Source: Acanthamoeba sp. SK_2022b
Lineage: Eukaryota; Discosea; Longamoebia; Acanthamoebidae
Length of the DNA: 64,000 nt
Direction: 5' to 3'
NCBI GenBank assembly: GCA_027943245.1
Contig: JANDJZ010000098.1
Span: forward strand, 50,900-114,899
How positions within the stretch are numbered: position 1 is the stretch's first letter; each line of letters begins with the position of its first letter. The notes below the pieces were generated by a model that had not been told where the DNA came from, ran no database searches, and saw only the letters and a list, made by a program, of their open reading frames with translations. This document shows, in pieces, positions 23,029-33,286 of this stretch. The position numbers and the translations under genes are program-made.

Positions 23029-25969
23029 TCAGTCGGCGGTGGGGGTGAGGAGCGCCAGGGCGGCGTCCATGGCGTGGAAGCCGGCGCGGAGGGTGGCCTC
23101 GTCGCGCGCGTAGCACAGGCGCAGGTGGCCCGCCCGCTGGAACTCGCTGCCGGGGATGGCCACCACCCTGGCCGACCGCAGGAGGTACAGCGCCAGGTCC
23201 TTGTCCGTGCGGATCTCGCCGCCGCCATCGTCATCGCCATTCGATGGCGCCCGCGTGTTGAGGAAGGCCGTGACGTCGGGGAACAGATAGAACGCGCCCT
23301 GGCTCGCCGCCAGCTTGCCTGTCACCCGCGGTGCCCCCTCCCCCAGTGAGTCTCACAGGGGTCCATACACAATGCCACACACCACCCACTCCACTCCACG
23401 ACACAACACACGCGCACACAGGGAGCGAGAGCGAGCGAGAGGGACAGATACAATGCTTGAGGTGGGACAACGAGGCAAAGAGCTCCACGGCGATGTCGCG
23501 CCGCGCCTGCAGCTGCCTCTTGATCTCCCTCCGGCTCTCCATGTCCCTTTCATTCCTGGCGTGCGTGCGTTTGTGTGCGTGGGTTGGTGGCGCAGGTGTC
23601 TAGAGAGTGGAGAGGCTGGGGGGCGGGGGGGGGGGAAGGCGGTACCGCAGGAACTGGGCCAGCCCGACCTGGACGGGCAGGTTGACGCACGAGGTGGCGT
23701 TGCCGTGCACGTTGGCGATCACCCGTACGATCTGCTCGGGGCCCGCCACCCAGCCTGCGCACGCGCACGCAACGAAGGCAAAGAGAGAGAGAGAGAGAGA
23801 GAGCGAAAGGCGAGTGAGCGGGCATACGAGTGGGTGTGGGCCGAAGAACGAGGAGACGTCGCACCCAGCCGGAGTCCGGTGGAGCTCAGCTCCTTGGAGA
23901 TGCCGCAGACGACGAGCGTCTGGAGCGGGAGGTGGTGCGCGATGCTGCTGTAGGGCTCCTCATCTACACCACTTGGCGTTATTAATTTATTTTATAAATA
24001 TAAATAAATTCTAATTTCATAATTAATTTAAATAAATAACGAAATGTACCGCTGTAGATGGTGGTGCGATAGCTCTCGTCCGAGATCACCGCCACTTGCG
24101 GGTGCTTGCCGATCACCTGAATGACTGAACATCAGCCCTGATGGAGACGATACGGCGATGACGACGACGACGACGACGATGGTGATGGAGGGCGAGTGGG
24201 GGAGGGACGACCTTGGCCAGGTCCGCGATGAGGGAGGCGGGGTAGACCACGCCCGTGGGGTTGTTGGGCGAGTTGATGATGATGACGGCGATCGTCTGAT
24301 CGGTGGCCAGCAGGCGCTCCAGCTCGTCGACTGCCCCCCCCCCCCACAATGCCCCACCGACCACCACAAGACACGCGTGCGCGCCGGCATCAGCGCTCAA
24401 ACGCGACTCGGGCGTAGACGATGCCGGCGGGGAGGGGGGGGGGGCAACCTTTGGGCAAGAAGCGGTCGTCGGTGGGCAAGATGATGGCGGGCTTGCCGGT
24501 CGTGAGCGGAGGCACGTTCTCAAACGCCTCGTAGGATGGCGCGAACGCGACCACCCTGCGCGGCGTTGATTCGACGAATCAACGTCAGACTAATCAGCAA
24601 CTGGCAAGCACGGGGGGGGGGGAGACGCTGTGCCTGTTGCGAGGCATCAATGGGTTGACCAGCGCGAGACATGCCTTGAAGATGGCATCCTGAGCGGAGC
24701 GACCAATCGATGCGTGTGTGCATGTGGCAGAACGCGAGTAGGTCAACGAAACAGAGACAGGAGGAGGGGGGGAAAGGGGGAGAAAAGGGGAGAGGGCCCA
24801 CCTTGGGCCCGGGGCAGACGACGATCTGGCTGGGCGCGTAGCTCATCCCGAACTGGCGAAAGTCGTCGCTCAGCGCCACCAGCAGCGAATTGTCGCCTGC
24901 GCAAGCCACCGTAATGTGTCAGGCCGTGCCCGCGCCTGGCGGGGGATAGCCACTTGCGGGGATGAGGGGAGAGGAGCAGTTACCCGGCGCGGCGGTGTAG
25001 TGGCTGTGGGAGTCGGCCAACTGGGCAGCCGCGATGGCCTGGCGCAAGCCGAGGGGCACCGGGATGAACGGGTTCATCTCGCCCACGCCAAAGTCAAACA
25101 CCTCCGCGCCTGCGATTGGGGTGAGTGAGGGAGGAGGCGAGTGAGCCGATCTATGACAACGCTCATCCACAAGGGGTGTCTATTTAGTGGGTAGTGGGGT
25201 AGTGGGATAGTGGGAAAGTGGGGTAGTGTGAGTACCTGATCGCTTGAGTTGGTCGGCGACATCCTTGATGGCGAGCGTGGGCGATGGCTTCAGGTGGAGC
25301 GCCCAAGGCGATGCCACCAACTGACACGTAGATGGCCACGAGAAGAGAGTCAATGACTGGAGTTTGCACCAATCCATGGGTTGTGGGGGGGGGGCACCTG
25401 GCAGCTTGGCCCGGTAGCAGCGTGGTCGTTCTGTCGCTCCCTATCAACGAAGTGCTGCTTGGACCTCTTGACCTTGGGCCATGAAGCACGTATGCGAGTA
25501 GAGGAGTAAGTGCCCATACGGTGGACGGAAAGGTGCGACTACGCGCGTAGCAGGTGGGCATGCATGTTCTACCTGTACAAAGGTGGACCTGGCCTCCACC
25601 AGCCTCGTGGCGTGCTTGCTGACGCGTACGGTGACCTTGGCCTTCTCCGCACCAAAGCCCAGGCAGCAGACATGCGCGATGCCTGTCCCCGCCCACATCA
25701 GCGCCTGTTGGTTGGCAGGAAGGGAGAGGGGCACACCGTTGGCGATGACTTCGCCGAGAGAGGACGGAGGCAGCTGCTGGATGAAGGTGTCCACCGCAGA
25801 CGCTACACTTCACAGAGCAGGGTTATATTAAAATAACTTATAACGGATAGCAGCGGTCATACGTGTCGGGGTCAGGTTCGTCGGTGCCCGCTGCGGGCCA
25901 CTGTGCCGACAGGCTGACCTCCACGCCCGCGAGCGGCTCCATCTTCAGCGTGGTTCGCTCTGCCGCCAT
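23029..25969 (-). CDS. Class I PLP-dependent aminotransferase (aspartate-aminotransferase fold) with N-terminal extension
   Basis: About ten exons. It starts at ATG 25967-25969 (MAAERTTLKMEPLAG). The fold-type I core begins at EVFDFGVGEMNPF. It continues with SHYTAAPG, IVVCPGPK joined to DAIFKACLALVNP, the NSPNNPTGVVYP loop, VISDESYRTTIYSG, the PLP lysine in GISKELSSTGLRLGW (lysine codon 23893-23895), and a C-terminal domain ending HLRLCYARDEATL. Ahead of the core lie about 130 residues (TFIQQLPPSSLGEVIANGV onward) that are not part of the usual aminotransferase. The substrate cannot be told from sequence; a 2-oxo acid/amino acid transfer is expected. It is convergent with the syntaxin gene, with a gap of about 120 bases. 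Confidence 0.8.
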
Positions 25970-25987
25970 AACGCACTTTTTTTCTTT

Positions 25988-26083
25988 CTTAAGGGTCCAG
26001 TAGGCTTTTATTTATAAAAAAATTGAGAACCGAGGCCGATTCCCTCCCACTAGATCGCGATTTGAAGTATGCAGAAGCAAAGG
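25988..26083 (+). repeat. Left terminal inverted repeat of element E1
   Basis: Begins cttaagggtcc and includes taaaaaaattgagaacc, ccctcccactagat and gcgatttgaagtatgc. It is the inverted copy of 29211-29292, with a few mismatches and one insertion of about 12 bases. Confidence 0.85.
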
Positions 26084-26120
26084 TTTTACTATTAAAAAAT
26101 GCAAAATATGAGTGACAGCA

Positions 26121-26675
26121 TCACAACCGCGCCACAAGCGTGCGGAACTGGGACTCAAGTTCGCGCAGACGCGCCTTGATCCGTTGCTTGCGTGGTGATG
26201 GTGGCTGGATCGCCATCAGTAACCAACGTAGTAGCTTGATCTCCTCAAGGACCGATGCATCGGCTTGTTCCTCCGCTTCGGCACTGGTGTCATCCACGGG
26301 AAGGGATGAAGCCATCTGCTCAAGGCGCTGCTCGAAGCTGAGAGGAGCTGGAGGAAGTGAAGAGGTTATTGATTGGCTTGTGAGTAACACATGTGTGGTG
26401 GTGAGCGAGGGAGGAAGCGCACCACTGGGTGGCGGTGGCGGTGGCGGTGGCATCTGCACTGGCGTTGGTGCAGTTGGTGGAGGGGATGAAGCTGGTGGTG
26501 GCATAGAAGGCAGAGTAGATGATGGGAGCAACGGCGCAGCTGATTGATCTGAGTGCTTAGCTCTGTAGTGACGTGTGAGGTTGCTGCGCATAGTGTAGGT
26601 CTTTGTGCACCCTGGATAGGTGCATGGTATCTTTGGTTTTGGTAGGGGCACTGGTTTGTCGATGTCGTTGTCCAT
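26121..26675 (-). CDS. Single C2H2 zinc-finger accessory protein of element E1
   Basis: 184 residues from the ATG whose start reads MDNDIDKPVPLPKPK. The zinc finger has C-x4-C-x12-H-x4-H spacing (CTYPGCTKTY then NLTRHYRAKH). A Pro-rich linker follows, then a charged C-terminal helix (RIKARLRELESQFRTL). An upstream frame beginning MARTKCKVKE (26754) resembles the MARS... start of the E3 copy, so the true start may involve a splice or a frameshift. Related copies lie at about 31.4-31.87 kb and 32.93-33.29 kb, always downstream of the transposase remnant. This suggests the finger protein is a fixed part of the transposon and perhaps binds DNA ends. Confidence 0.6.
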   Translation of the reverse strand: MDNDIDKPVPLPKPKIPCTYPGCTKTYTMRSNLTRHYRAKHSDQSAAPLLPSSTLPSMPPPASSPPPTAPTPVQMPPPPPPPPSGALPPSLTTTHVLLTSQSITSSLPPAPLSFEQRLEQMASSLPVDDTSAEAEEQADASVLEEIKLLRWLLMAIQPPSPRKQRIKARLRELESQFRTLVARL

Positions 26676-26857
26676 GCCTGAGGCTGCTTTGCAGTCTGAG
26701 TTGCTTCCTGCCTTCTCCTTTCCTTTCCTTCACTTTGCACTTTGTTCTGGCCATGTAGGCTGGATGGGCGGTCTCTTCTCTCCTCTTGGCTCATCCAGAC
26801 TCTGTCACCAACAACAGCAAAGTGAGCAGCTATGTAACTACAGGACTCATGGGCAAC

Positions 26858-29137
26858 TCATACCTTCAACTGACAACCATGTACATGGTCAATAACCTGC
26901 TTTAGAAGAATTGGCTTGGTTCCCGGCTTTGTCACCTTGTGCTCGCGCAAGTACGCACGAAGGCTGGGGACCTTCACTGCACATGCGAACGTCAAAGAGT
27001 GAGTATCCTGTTGGTCTGTAGCAAAGAGGGATTTGTACAGTCCCCAACTTGGTGTGTTCACACAAGCTTGGCAACTCCTTCTGGAGTAATTGGCACACTC
27101 TTGTAGAGGATCCAGTTCCTTGCTTGCTGTTGTCGCTGCACTGGATTGTGATGTTGGTGGGGAATGGCGGTCGGCAGTTGGCAGTGGTGGTCGGTGGTCA
27201 GTGGTAAGCGGTGGCAGTCGGCGGTGGCGGTCGGTGGTGGTGGTCAGCAGTCAGCGGTAAGCGGTGGCGGTCAGTGGTGGCGGTCGGCGGTCAGCGGTCA
27301 GCAGTGGCAGTCGGTGGTCGGCAGTGGCAGTCGGCGTTGGCGGTGACGGGCGGCGGTCGGCGGTCAGCAGTGACGGTCGGCGGTCGGCAGTGGCAGTCAG
27401 CATTGGCGGTGGCGTACCTGGACCGCAGCCGGGTTCTCCACTCGGTCCAGCCGTGGAGATGCCTTTGGAGGTCGTGGGGCATGAAGACACGAGGAGTGAC
27501 ATTCATCTGTGTGATGAGGAACAAACCCGCGCATGTGCGCACAGAAGCCCTCCTCATTCCTCAAGTACAATTGCACACCTGCAGTAACATGAAGTCAGAC
27601 TGATGGCCAAGCGCACAGCAACAACAAACGCTCACCACATACCAACAAGGAAGTGTGTTTTGAGTGAAGCACCCAGGTCTGCCAAGGCTGGGTAGTCCTT
27701 GACCAAGTGCTCAAAGTTTTTCTTGATTCCCTTGGCGTAGTGGTTCGGGTCGCGGTGTGTGATTACATCCTTCCCAAACTGCTGTTCCACGATCTTGTGT
27801 ATAGCAGAGTCACCATCAGCAGTAACTGAGGTGAGCACTGCGCCACTGGCCTATGTATTGTGTTTGTAGTGTTGAATTGTGGATTGCGTGATGAATTGAG
27901 AAGAGCAGAATCAGTGTTTGCACACAACACACACCAGAAACTTGCTGCATGCGCACCTTTAGGTGGACAAGAAGTTGTTCAGAAGCATCGCCTTCTGCAG
28001 TAGCAGAGGTACCCAAGTATGTGCGTAGGGCGTGCTGTGGGGCGCCTGATGCTGTATCCTTCAGTAGATGGCAACGACCTACTATTCCTCCTTCCTTGTG
28101 ATCTATACCACAGCACACAAAACAGTTGAGTGATTGTGATAGCCCAATGAAAAGAAAGACGTGTACCAGCATTGGCATTTCAAGCAACAGTCGTGATCTC
28201 ATTTGCATGCCAGTGGTGAGACGAGTAGCGTGTGTCAATTACTATATCTCCTTGCCCTTGGCCACACAGTCGCTGAAGCTGTTCACCACAGGAGGCATCA
28301 GTGAGTGTGGTCAGCGCTGGGCCAACCTGGTACAAATAAGATCAGTAATATTGATGGATGGATAAATGGAGGGGGGGACAAAGGTAACAGGGGGGTACCA
28401 CAGTCTGCATCATCTTGGCATAGCCTTTTTTACTAATTGGGGGTATACCCCATGCAAGGGTCCACACAGACTCCAGGTGTTTGTACCCAAGTCCATGAAT
28501 GCCCCAGGCAATCACAAGCCAGGTGGTAGCAGTCTGTTGATGGCGATTTGGCCACAGGGGAGAAGTGCTTGCAACTGTGCAGTCGAAGTTGCAGTGCTCT
28601 CTCTGGCATTTGATGGTGACGGTGAACCCACCTGCGACCTCACGCCATCTGCTGACCCTGAGGGTCCCAGCCTTGCCACAGAATGGGCAGCCAAGCAGCA
28701 AGATGATGGAGGTGAACTGGGAGAGCTCAATGAGCCCCCAGCAGTGCTTGGGTTGCACCTTGGTTTGTGCTCATGTCCGTCGAGATCGTGGAGGAGACAC
28801 TGCGAGAGCGTAGACGTGCTGCTCCCTCAGCCCACCACTCTCTTCTCTTCCGCTCTTGGTTTTCCTTCCACTCCTTCTTCATACTTTCTAATCTTTCTCA
28901 CTCCCTGGTCTCCCTCACTTCTCGCTCGGCCTGCTCCTTCTCCTCCAACTCAACTCTCTCCTTCCTACACGCTGCTCGCAAGGCTGCTTGTTTCTCTGTG
29001 TGGCGCCGCATTTGAGCAAGGTAGTTGGCCTGTGAATCAATGAACTGGCAACCAGGGGGCAGAGGTGCGTGCATTGTGTTGGTCTTTGGTGGCTTTGTAT
29101 GCCACAGCTGTGCGGCCAAGGCAAATCGTACTACCAA
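26858..29137 (-). pseudogene. Transposase-like gene of E1, interrupted
   Basis: Recognisable blocks in order on the minus strand are a Glu/Arg coiled coil (about 28900-29040); a zinc-ribbon-like block (GCPFCGKAG with KCQREHCNFDC, about 28570-28690) followed by AWGIHGLGYKHLESV; a first acidic strand IVIDTRYSSHHWH with its Asp codon at 28234-28236; LLKDTASGAPQHALRTYLG (about 28020-28065); a second acidic block VTADGDSAIHK then HRDPNHYAKGIKKNF (about 27730-27825); a Cys/His segment GFCAHMRGFVPHHTDECH (about 27500-27550); and a SAP-like segment VPSLRAYLREHKVTKPGTK (about 26930-26980). The D...D pattern with a following N-H-Y-A-K-G resembles DDE transposases of the Mutator-like grade. The superfamily is not certain. 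Frames change between blocks, from either introns or decay. Confidence 0.6.
27160..27415. repeat. Degenerate GGTCGGCGGT/GCAGTGGCAGTC minisatellite within E1
   Basis: About 250 bases of imperfect tandem GT/CGG-rich units (cggtggtcagcggt, cggcagtggcagtc). It separates two transposase blocks, and its coding-strand flank gtacgcc could be a splice donor. Confidence 0.8.
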
Positions 29138-29210
29138 GAAAACTTTAGAGTCAATTTTATGTTTTTACTGAATGCCTCAATCACATACTGAAGATTCCAG
29201 TGGTCAGCAC

Positions 29211-29292
29211 CCTTTGCTTCCGCATACTTCAAATCGCAATCTAGTGGGAGGGCGGCCTTGGTTCTCAATTTTTTTATAAAAGGACCCTTAAG
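29211..29292 (-). repeat. Right terminal inverted repeat of element E1
   Basis: Includes gcatacttcaaatcgc, atctagtgggaggg, ggttctcaatttttttata and aggacccttaag. It is the reverse complement of 25988-26083. Confidence 0.85.
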
Positions 29293-29369
29293 GGAGCAGT
29301 CTGGTCAGAAAATATTCCTGCATTGCAGCTTTCACAAAAACAGGAATAAATAAAAATTGCAACCATGGT

Positions 29370-29444
29370 GTTGCATCAAAAGATGTGTGGTAGGCTCGTG
29401 GGCGAGTTGCACCACCAGTAATGTGTGGAATGTGCAAAAAAGCC
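29370..29444 (+). repeat. Left inverted repeat of E2
   Basis: Starts gttgcatcaaaa and includes caccaccagtaatgtgtgga and caaaaaagcc. It is the inverted partner of 31897-31973, with only scattered mismatches. Confidence 0.85.
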
Positions 29445-29501
29445 ACGATCTCTTCGTAGAACTCTTTTGCCAACTACCATCATCTTGCCAATTCCACTAA
29501 G

Positions 29502-31020
29502 ATGCTGGTAGGGACCAAGGAGATGGCTCAGCTCAGATGTCAAAAGATGAATAGAGCAAGTGCTGCACATTGTAGAGCAAGTCAGAGAGCAAGGCAAGAA
29601 GAAGTTGACCAGCAGGAGCAAGAACGGCAGGAGGAGGAAGAAGAGGTCAAACATACACAAGTTGAGCTCATAGAACAGCAACTACAAGAGGAAAACAAGC
29701 AGAAGCTGCAACAGCAAGTGAAGAAGTGGCAAGCTCTTCAATGTGGCCAACATGAACAGACCCCTGCTGAACACCCTCATACCCACACCAAGTCAAAGGC
29801 TGAACTGCCAGCTACATGGGCCATCATCAAGCTTCAGCAGTTCACTAACCTTGTTTGTGTACTCACATGCCCATACCACCAGAAGCTGGGCCTTGAGTGC
29901 AAGAAGTGGGGCGCAGTGAACAGCAGTTTTTTTGCCAAGGTTCACTGCCCATGGGAGCAATGCAGCTTTTCAGTCTACTTCTGCAGCACATCACCATCAG
30001 TGAACCACAAGCGCCAGGAAGCTCCCACCCAGCTAGTCATGGCCTGGGGTGCCCACAGCTTGGGCTACAAGGTGATGGAGTCAGTCTTCACCATGTCTGG
30101 TGGTGTTGTGCCCCTCAGCAAGTGCCAGTTTGCACTAGCCATGAAGAACCTTGTACACCTCCCCTTATGCACACTTATATTTTACTTCTGATCATCTATT
30201 TTTTCTTTATCCTGACCTTAGGTATAACCAGTGGCCACTGACCTTGCCAACAAATCATATGCACCAACTCCAGCTGATGATGGGTTGACATTGCAATAGA
30301 CACCACATACTCATCAGCCCACTGGCACACCAACGAAATAACAACTGTTGGGTTCAACTTCTTCAACTTATTCTTTTATTTTGCATTTTCTTAAGCCTTG
30401 ATGTTTTTTTCGTTGGTTTACAGACCAACAAGGTGGGTCCATTGTGGTGCAGACACACTAGTTGAAAGATACAGCATCAGGGGCACCACAACACCCACTT
30501 CACACCTACCAAGGCACAGCAGAGGGGGACGCCACAAATCAAGTGTTACACCACCTCAAGGTTGTTTTTTGTTATTGTTGTCGTTTTGTTTTTGTTGTGT
30601 GCGTGATGCTCACAAGTCGTTGTGACCAGCAGGAGCAACATCACTGATGGCTGATGGTGACATGGCAGTTCACTTGATTGCATGAACCATGATGGGTACA
30701 TGCTCCATGGCCACCAAAAGACTCCCCAACCCTCAACCCTCATACCTGGAGGACTGTGACTGCTTCCTTCACGGTTTCCACACCATCCAGAATGAATCAC
30801 TCAATGGAAGCTTCCACAAGTGGAATGACAAGTGTCGAAACTGGACAGTCATGTATGCACCCCTCACTGATTTGGGCATCTATGAGTGGAATGAAGTATG
30901 TTTGCTGTTGTTGGAGAAGACAACATTTAGGCTTTACACATGGTTGTGTGTGCAGGAACTGCTGCACTTCTTGAGCTCTTCCATCAGACAGGCATGACCA
31001 AACCCAAACACTGGGGCCAC
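29502..31020 (+). pseudogene. Transposase-like gene of E2, interrupted
   Basis: The block order matches E1: a Glu/Gln coiled coil (29570-29730); a zinc-ribbon-like block (LTCPYHQKLGLECKKW, with HCPWEQCSF) and AWGAHSLGYKVMESVF (29850-30130); IAIDTTYSSAHWHTNEITTV (about 30285-30350); LKDTASGAPQHPLHTYQGT preceded by a stop (about 30465-30530); MADGDMAVH (about 30650); and LNGSFHKWNDKCRNW (about 30795-30845). A degraded relative of the SAP segment (GMTKPKHWG) follows near 31000. In-frame stops and missing pieces show it is inactive. Confidence 0.6.
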
Positions 31021-31379
31021 CTTTGTCACCATCATCAAGTTCAAGATCAATGTAAACAGCAATCAAAAACACAGGTACTAAGGTTTCATCCCTGTTGACA
31101 TTGCTGCATTTTCACCTATCAACAACTCTTTGTTGTGTTTACACAGAAAATCGTCTACTAGCGTCATGGAAGCCCAGGTTTGTCTATCAATTCTCAACCA
31201 CCATGTTGGAGAATGTATGTGGAGCAATACCCTTTGTTTTTTGCTCCACATACATTCTCATCATCATCATCATCATCATAATCATAATCATCATTTTCAT
31301 CCCCATCATCAGCAGCATCTTCATCCTCATCATCCTCGCAGTGCCATGCTGGGTGTGCATGGAATTTCAACTCTCCGCA

Positions 31380-31869
31380 GGGACTGCTGCAGCACATCCA
31401 CCACACACATACACACCACCCCCAACAACTACAGCATCTGCACCTGCACCAGTGCACACATCCACCTGCACCAGTGTCCACACCGCCAGCACCACTTGCT
31501 CCAGTGCGCACACTGACAGCTACTGCACCAGCACCTACCACTTCAGCCCCTCTGCCTGTACCACCTGCCTCACATGTGACATGCCCCATTGTTGGGTGCA
31601 ACAAGCACTACAAATCACGCAAGATCATGCTCAGGCACTGCCACAGTGCCCACTGCCCTCCTCCAGCAGCCCAGCACACACCACAAGCATCAACTGCAGC
31701 CCCTGATGCAGAATGGCAGAAAAAACAGCTTGGGCACCAGATTGCAAGGCGCCACAGACAGCTTGACCTTCTTGAACTTTCAACACCAGCCAACAGCGGT
31801 GAGCTTCTGCTCCTGCAGCTTGAGCTTGCCACACTGCACTCTGAGCAGCAGGTGTTAGCGCAGCTATGA
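31380..31869 (+). CDS. C2H2 zinc-finger accessory protein of element E2 (start uncertain)
   Basis: The open frame contains a Pro/Ala/Thr-rich leader, the finger CPIVGCNKHY with IMLRHCHSAH (same C-x4-C-x12-H-x4-H spacing as E1), a charged middle (GHQIARRHRQLDLL) and a C-terminal helix ending ATLHSEQQVLAQL. The E3 copy ends ATLHAEWRSVLQHL, which confirms homology. No convincing in-frame ATG is seen at its 5' end, so it may be a fragment. Confidence 0.5.
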
Positions 31870-31896
31870 AGAATTATATTTATTTTAAAAAAATTC

Positions 31897-31973
31897 GGCT
31901 TTTTTGCACACATTCCACACATTACTGGTGGTGCCTGTCTTCCACAAGCCTACCACCCATTTTTTGATGCAAC
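31897..31973 (-). repeat. Right inverted repeat of E2
   Basis: Contains ggcttttttgcacacattcc, cacattactggtggtgc, cctaccaccc and tttgatgcaac. It is the reverse complement of 29370-29444. Confidence 0.85.
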
Positions 31974-32214
31974 GCGCTCAGGGAGCAGTATGGGCTGAAA
32001 ATAAAAAAAAAGGAACACCATGGCTGACCTGCAACACCATCAGCACTTGAAGTATGAGGTGTTGTTAAAAAATGCTATGAATGTTTCAATTTGGCCACAA
32101 TCACTTCAAAGAAAGGCTAGGTGTTGGCCTTAGGGGAAAGGTGTGTTGGTCAGCAGTACAGCCATATGTGAGAGAGAGGAGTGATGCAGGAAGATGTGTG
32201 GTTGCTCACCCACT

Positions 32215-32902
32215 TTACCTTTGTGGACCCCCAAAAGGCTCATGAAAAGCAAAAACGGTACCAACAAGAGTAAGGACAAAAAAGAGTATGGACATAAATG
32301 ATGGATGGCACAACGTGCCCACAAGCAAGCAGCCAGAGAGGAAGAGGAGAAGTGAAAAGAAGAACAAGAGGTTAAGGAAAAGCAAGAGCAAGAGTGGGAG
32401 CAAGAGAAGATCAAACAGCAAGAGGCATACAAGCTGGAACAGGTGCCAAAAACACTGGGCTGCTTTTCAACAGGTGAAACAGTGCCAGAGTGCTTTGCCA
32501 CCTTGGCGTTGTACTTGCACAAGAACCAAGGCTGCCTCTGGGCCATGGCTGAGCTCACACCGTTTGCCAACCTCATCTCTCTGTTGGCTTGCCCCTTTTG
32601 CCATGAGTTGAGTCTCAAGTGCTCCAACTGGCGTTTGGCAAACAGAAGCTTCTCAACAACAGTTCAGTGTTCACAAAAGTCACACTGCTCTTTTGTCTTC
32701 AACTTCTGCAGCACCTATCCTTCTACACCCAACCCCCATCAGCATGATGCACCCACTCAATTGTGTCATGGCTTGGGGGGCTCATGGTCTTGGGTTTGAA
32801 GCCCTGGAGTCAACATTTGCCATGGCTGGCAGAGTTCTTCCTATCAGCATGGGGCAGTATGCACAGGCATTCTGTGACCTGGTGCGCTTTCAACCCAGTT
32901 GA
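32215..32902 (+). pseudogene. N-terminal transposase remnant of E3, frameshifted
   Basis: A Lys/Arg/Glu-rich coiled-coil region is followed by LLACPFCHELSLKCSNW, CSQKSHCSFVF and, after a frame change near 32750, AWGAHGLGFEALESTFAM. It ends at a stop at 32900. The acidic catalytic blocks seen in E1 and E2 are absent. Confidence 0.6.
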
Positions 32903-32925
32903 TTTTCTTTTTTTGTTTTTTGACC

Positions 32926-33286
32926 ATGGCCAGGTCAGCAACCCCAGCCAACTTGGCAACCACAGCACAGGTCCCCTGCACTGTTCCTGGATGTGGGCAA
33001 ACCTATGAACCCAAGCCATCATGAGGACACATGTCCACAAGCTTCATGCACCTCATTCCACCTCTGCTCCAACCTCTCCTTCACCCTCACCAACATTGAC
33101 AGCAACAGTCAGCTCATTTGAGCAGCTATTGCAACAGCAAAGGAACCACCACTCACCCTAGAGCAACAAGAAGCTGAAGCAAGAGCTCTTTCCTCCCCAG
33201 CAACTCCTCCCCCCTCTACTGTGTGTTTTGAAGCAGAGCCAGCCACACTGCACGCAGAGTGGCGTAGTGTGCTCCAGCACCTGTGA
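32926..33286 (+). pseudogene. Frameshifted C2H2 accessory gene of E3
   Basis: ATG at 32926 starts MARSATPANL, then CTVPGCGQTYEPK. A frame change near 33018 gives MRTHVHKLH (the two zinc His). The 3' part ends ATLHAEWRSVLQHL at 33286, homologous to E2. Confidence 0.55.

Larger units (their letters stand above)
25991..29292 (-). mobile_element. Decayed DNA transposon E1 (minus orientation)
   Basis: About 3.3 kb bounded by inverted repeats of 80-95 bases, both flanked by TTAA. Inside, on the minus strand, are a broken transposase-like gene (about 27250-29140), a SAP-like segment (about 26890-26990) and an intact C2H2 zinc-finger frame (26121-26675). AT content is higher than in the neighbouring genes. 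Two more relatives, E2 and E3, follow directly. Confidence 0.75.
29289..31975 (+). mobile_element. Decayed DNA transposon E2 (plus orientation)
   Basis: About 2.7 kb. It begins TTAAGGGAGCAGTCT, directly abutting E1, and carries inner inverted repeats at 29370-29444 and 31897-31973. It contains a transposase remnant (29502-31020) and a C2H2 finger frame (to 31869), in the same order as E1 but on the opposite strand. Stops interrupt the transposase. Confidence 0.7.

Noticed and set aside
27211..27603. Plus-strand frame of repeated VGG-like residues
   Set aside because: It is the translated minisatellite within element E1, not a gene.
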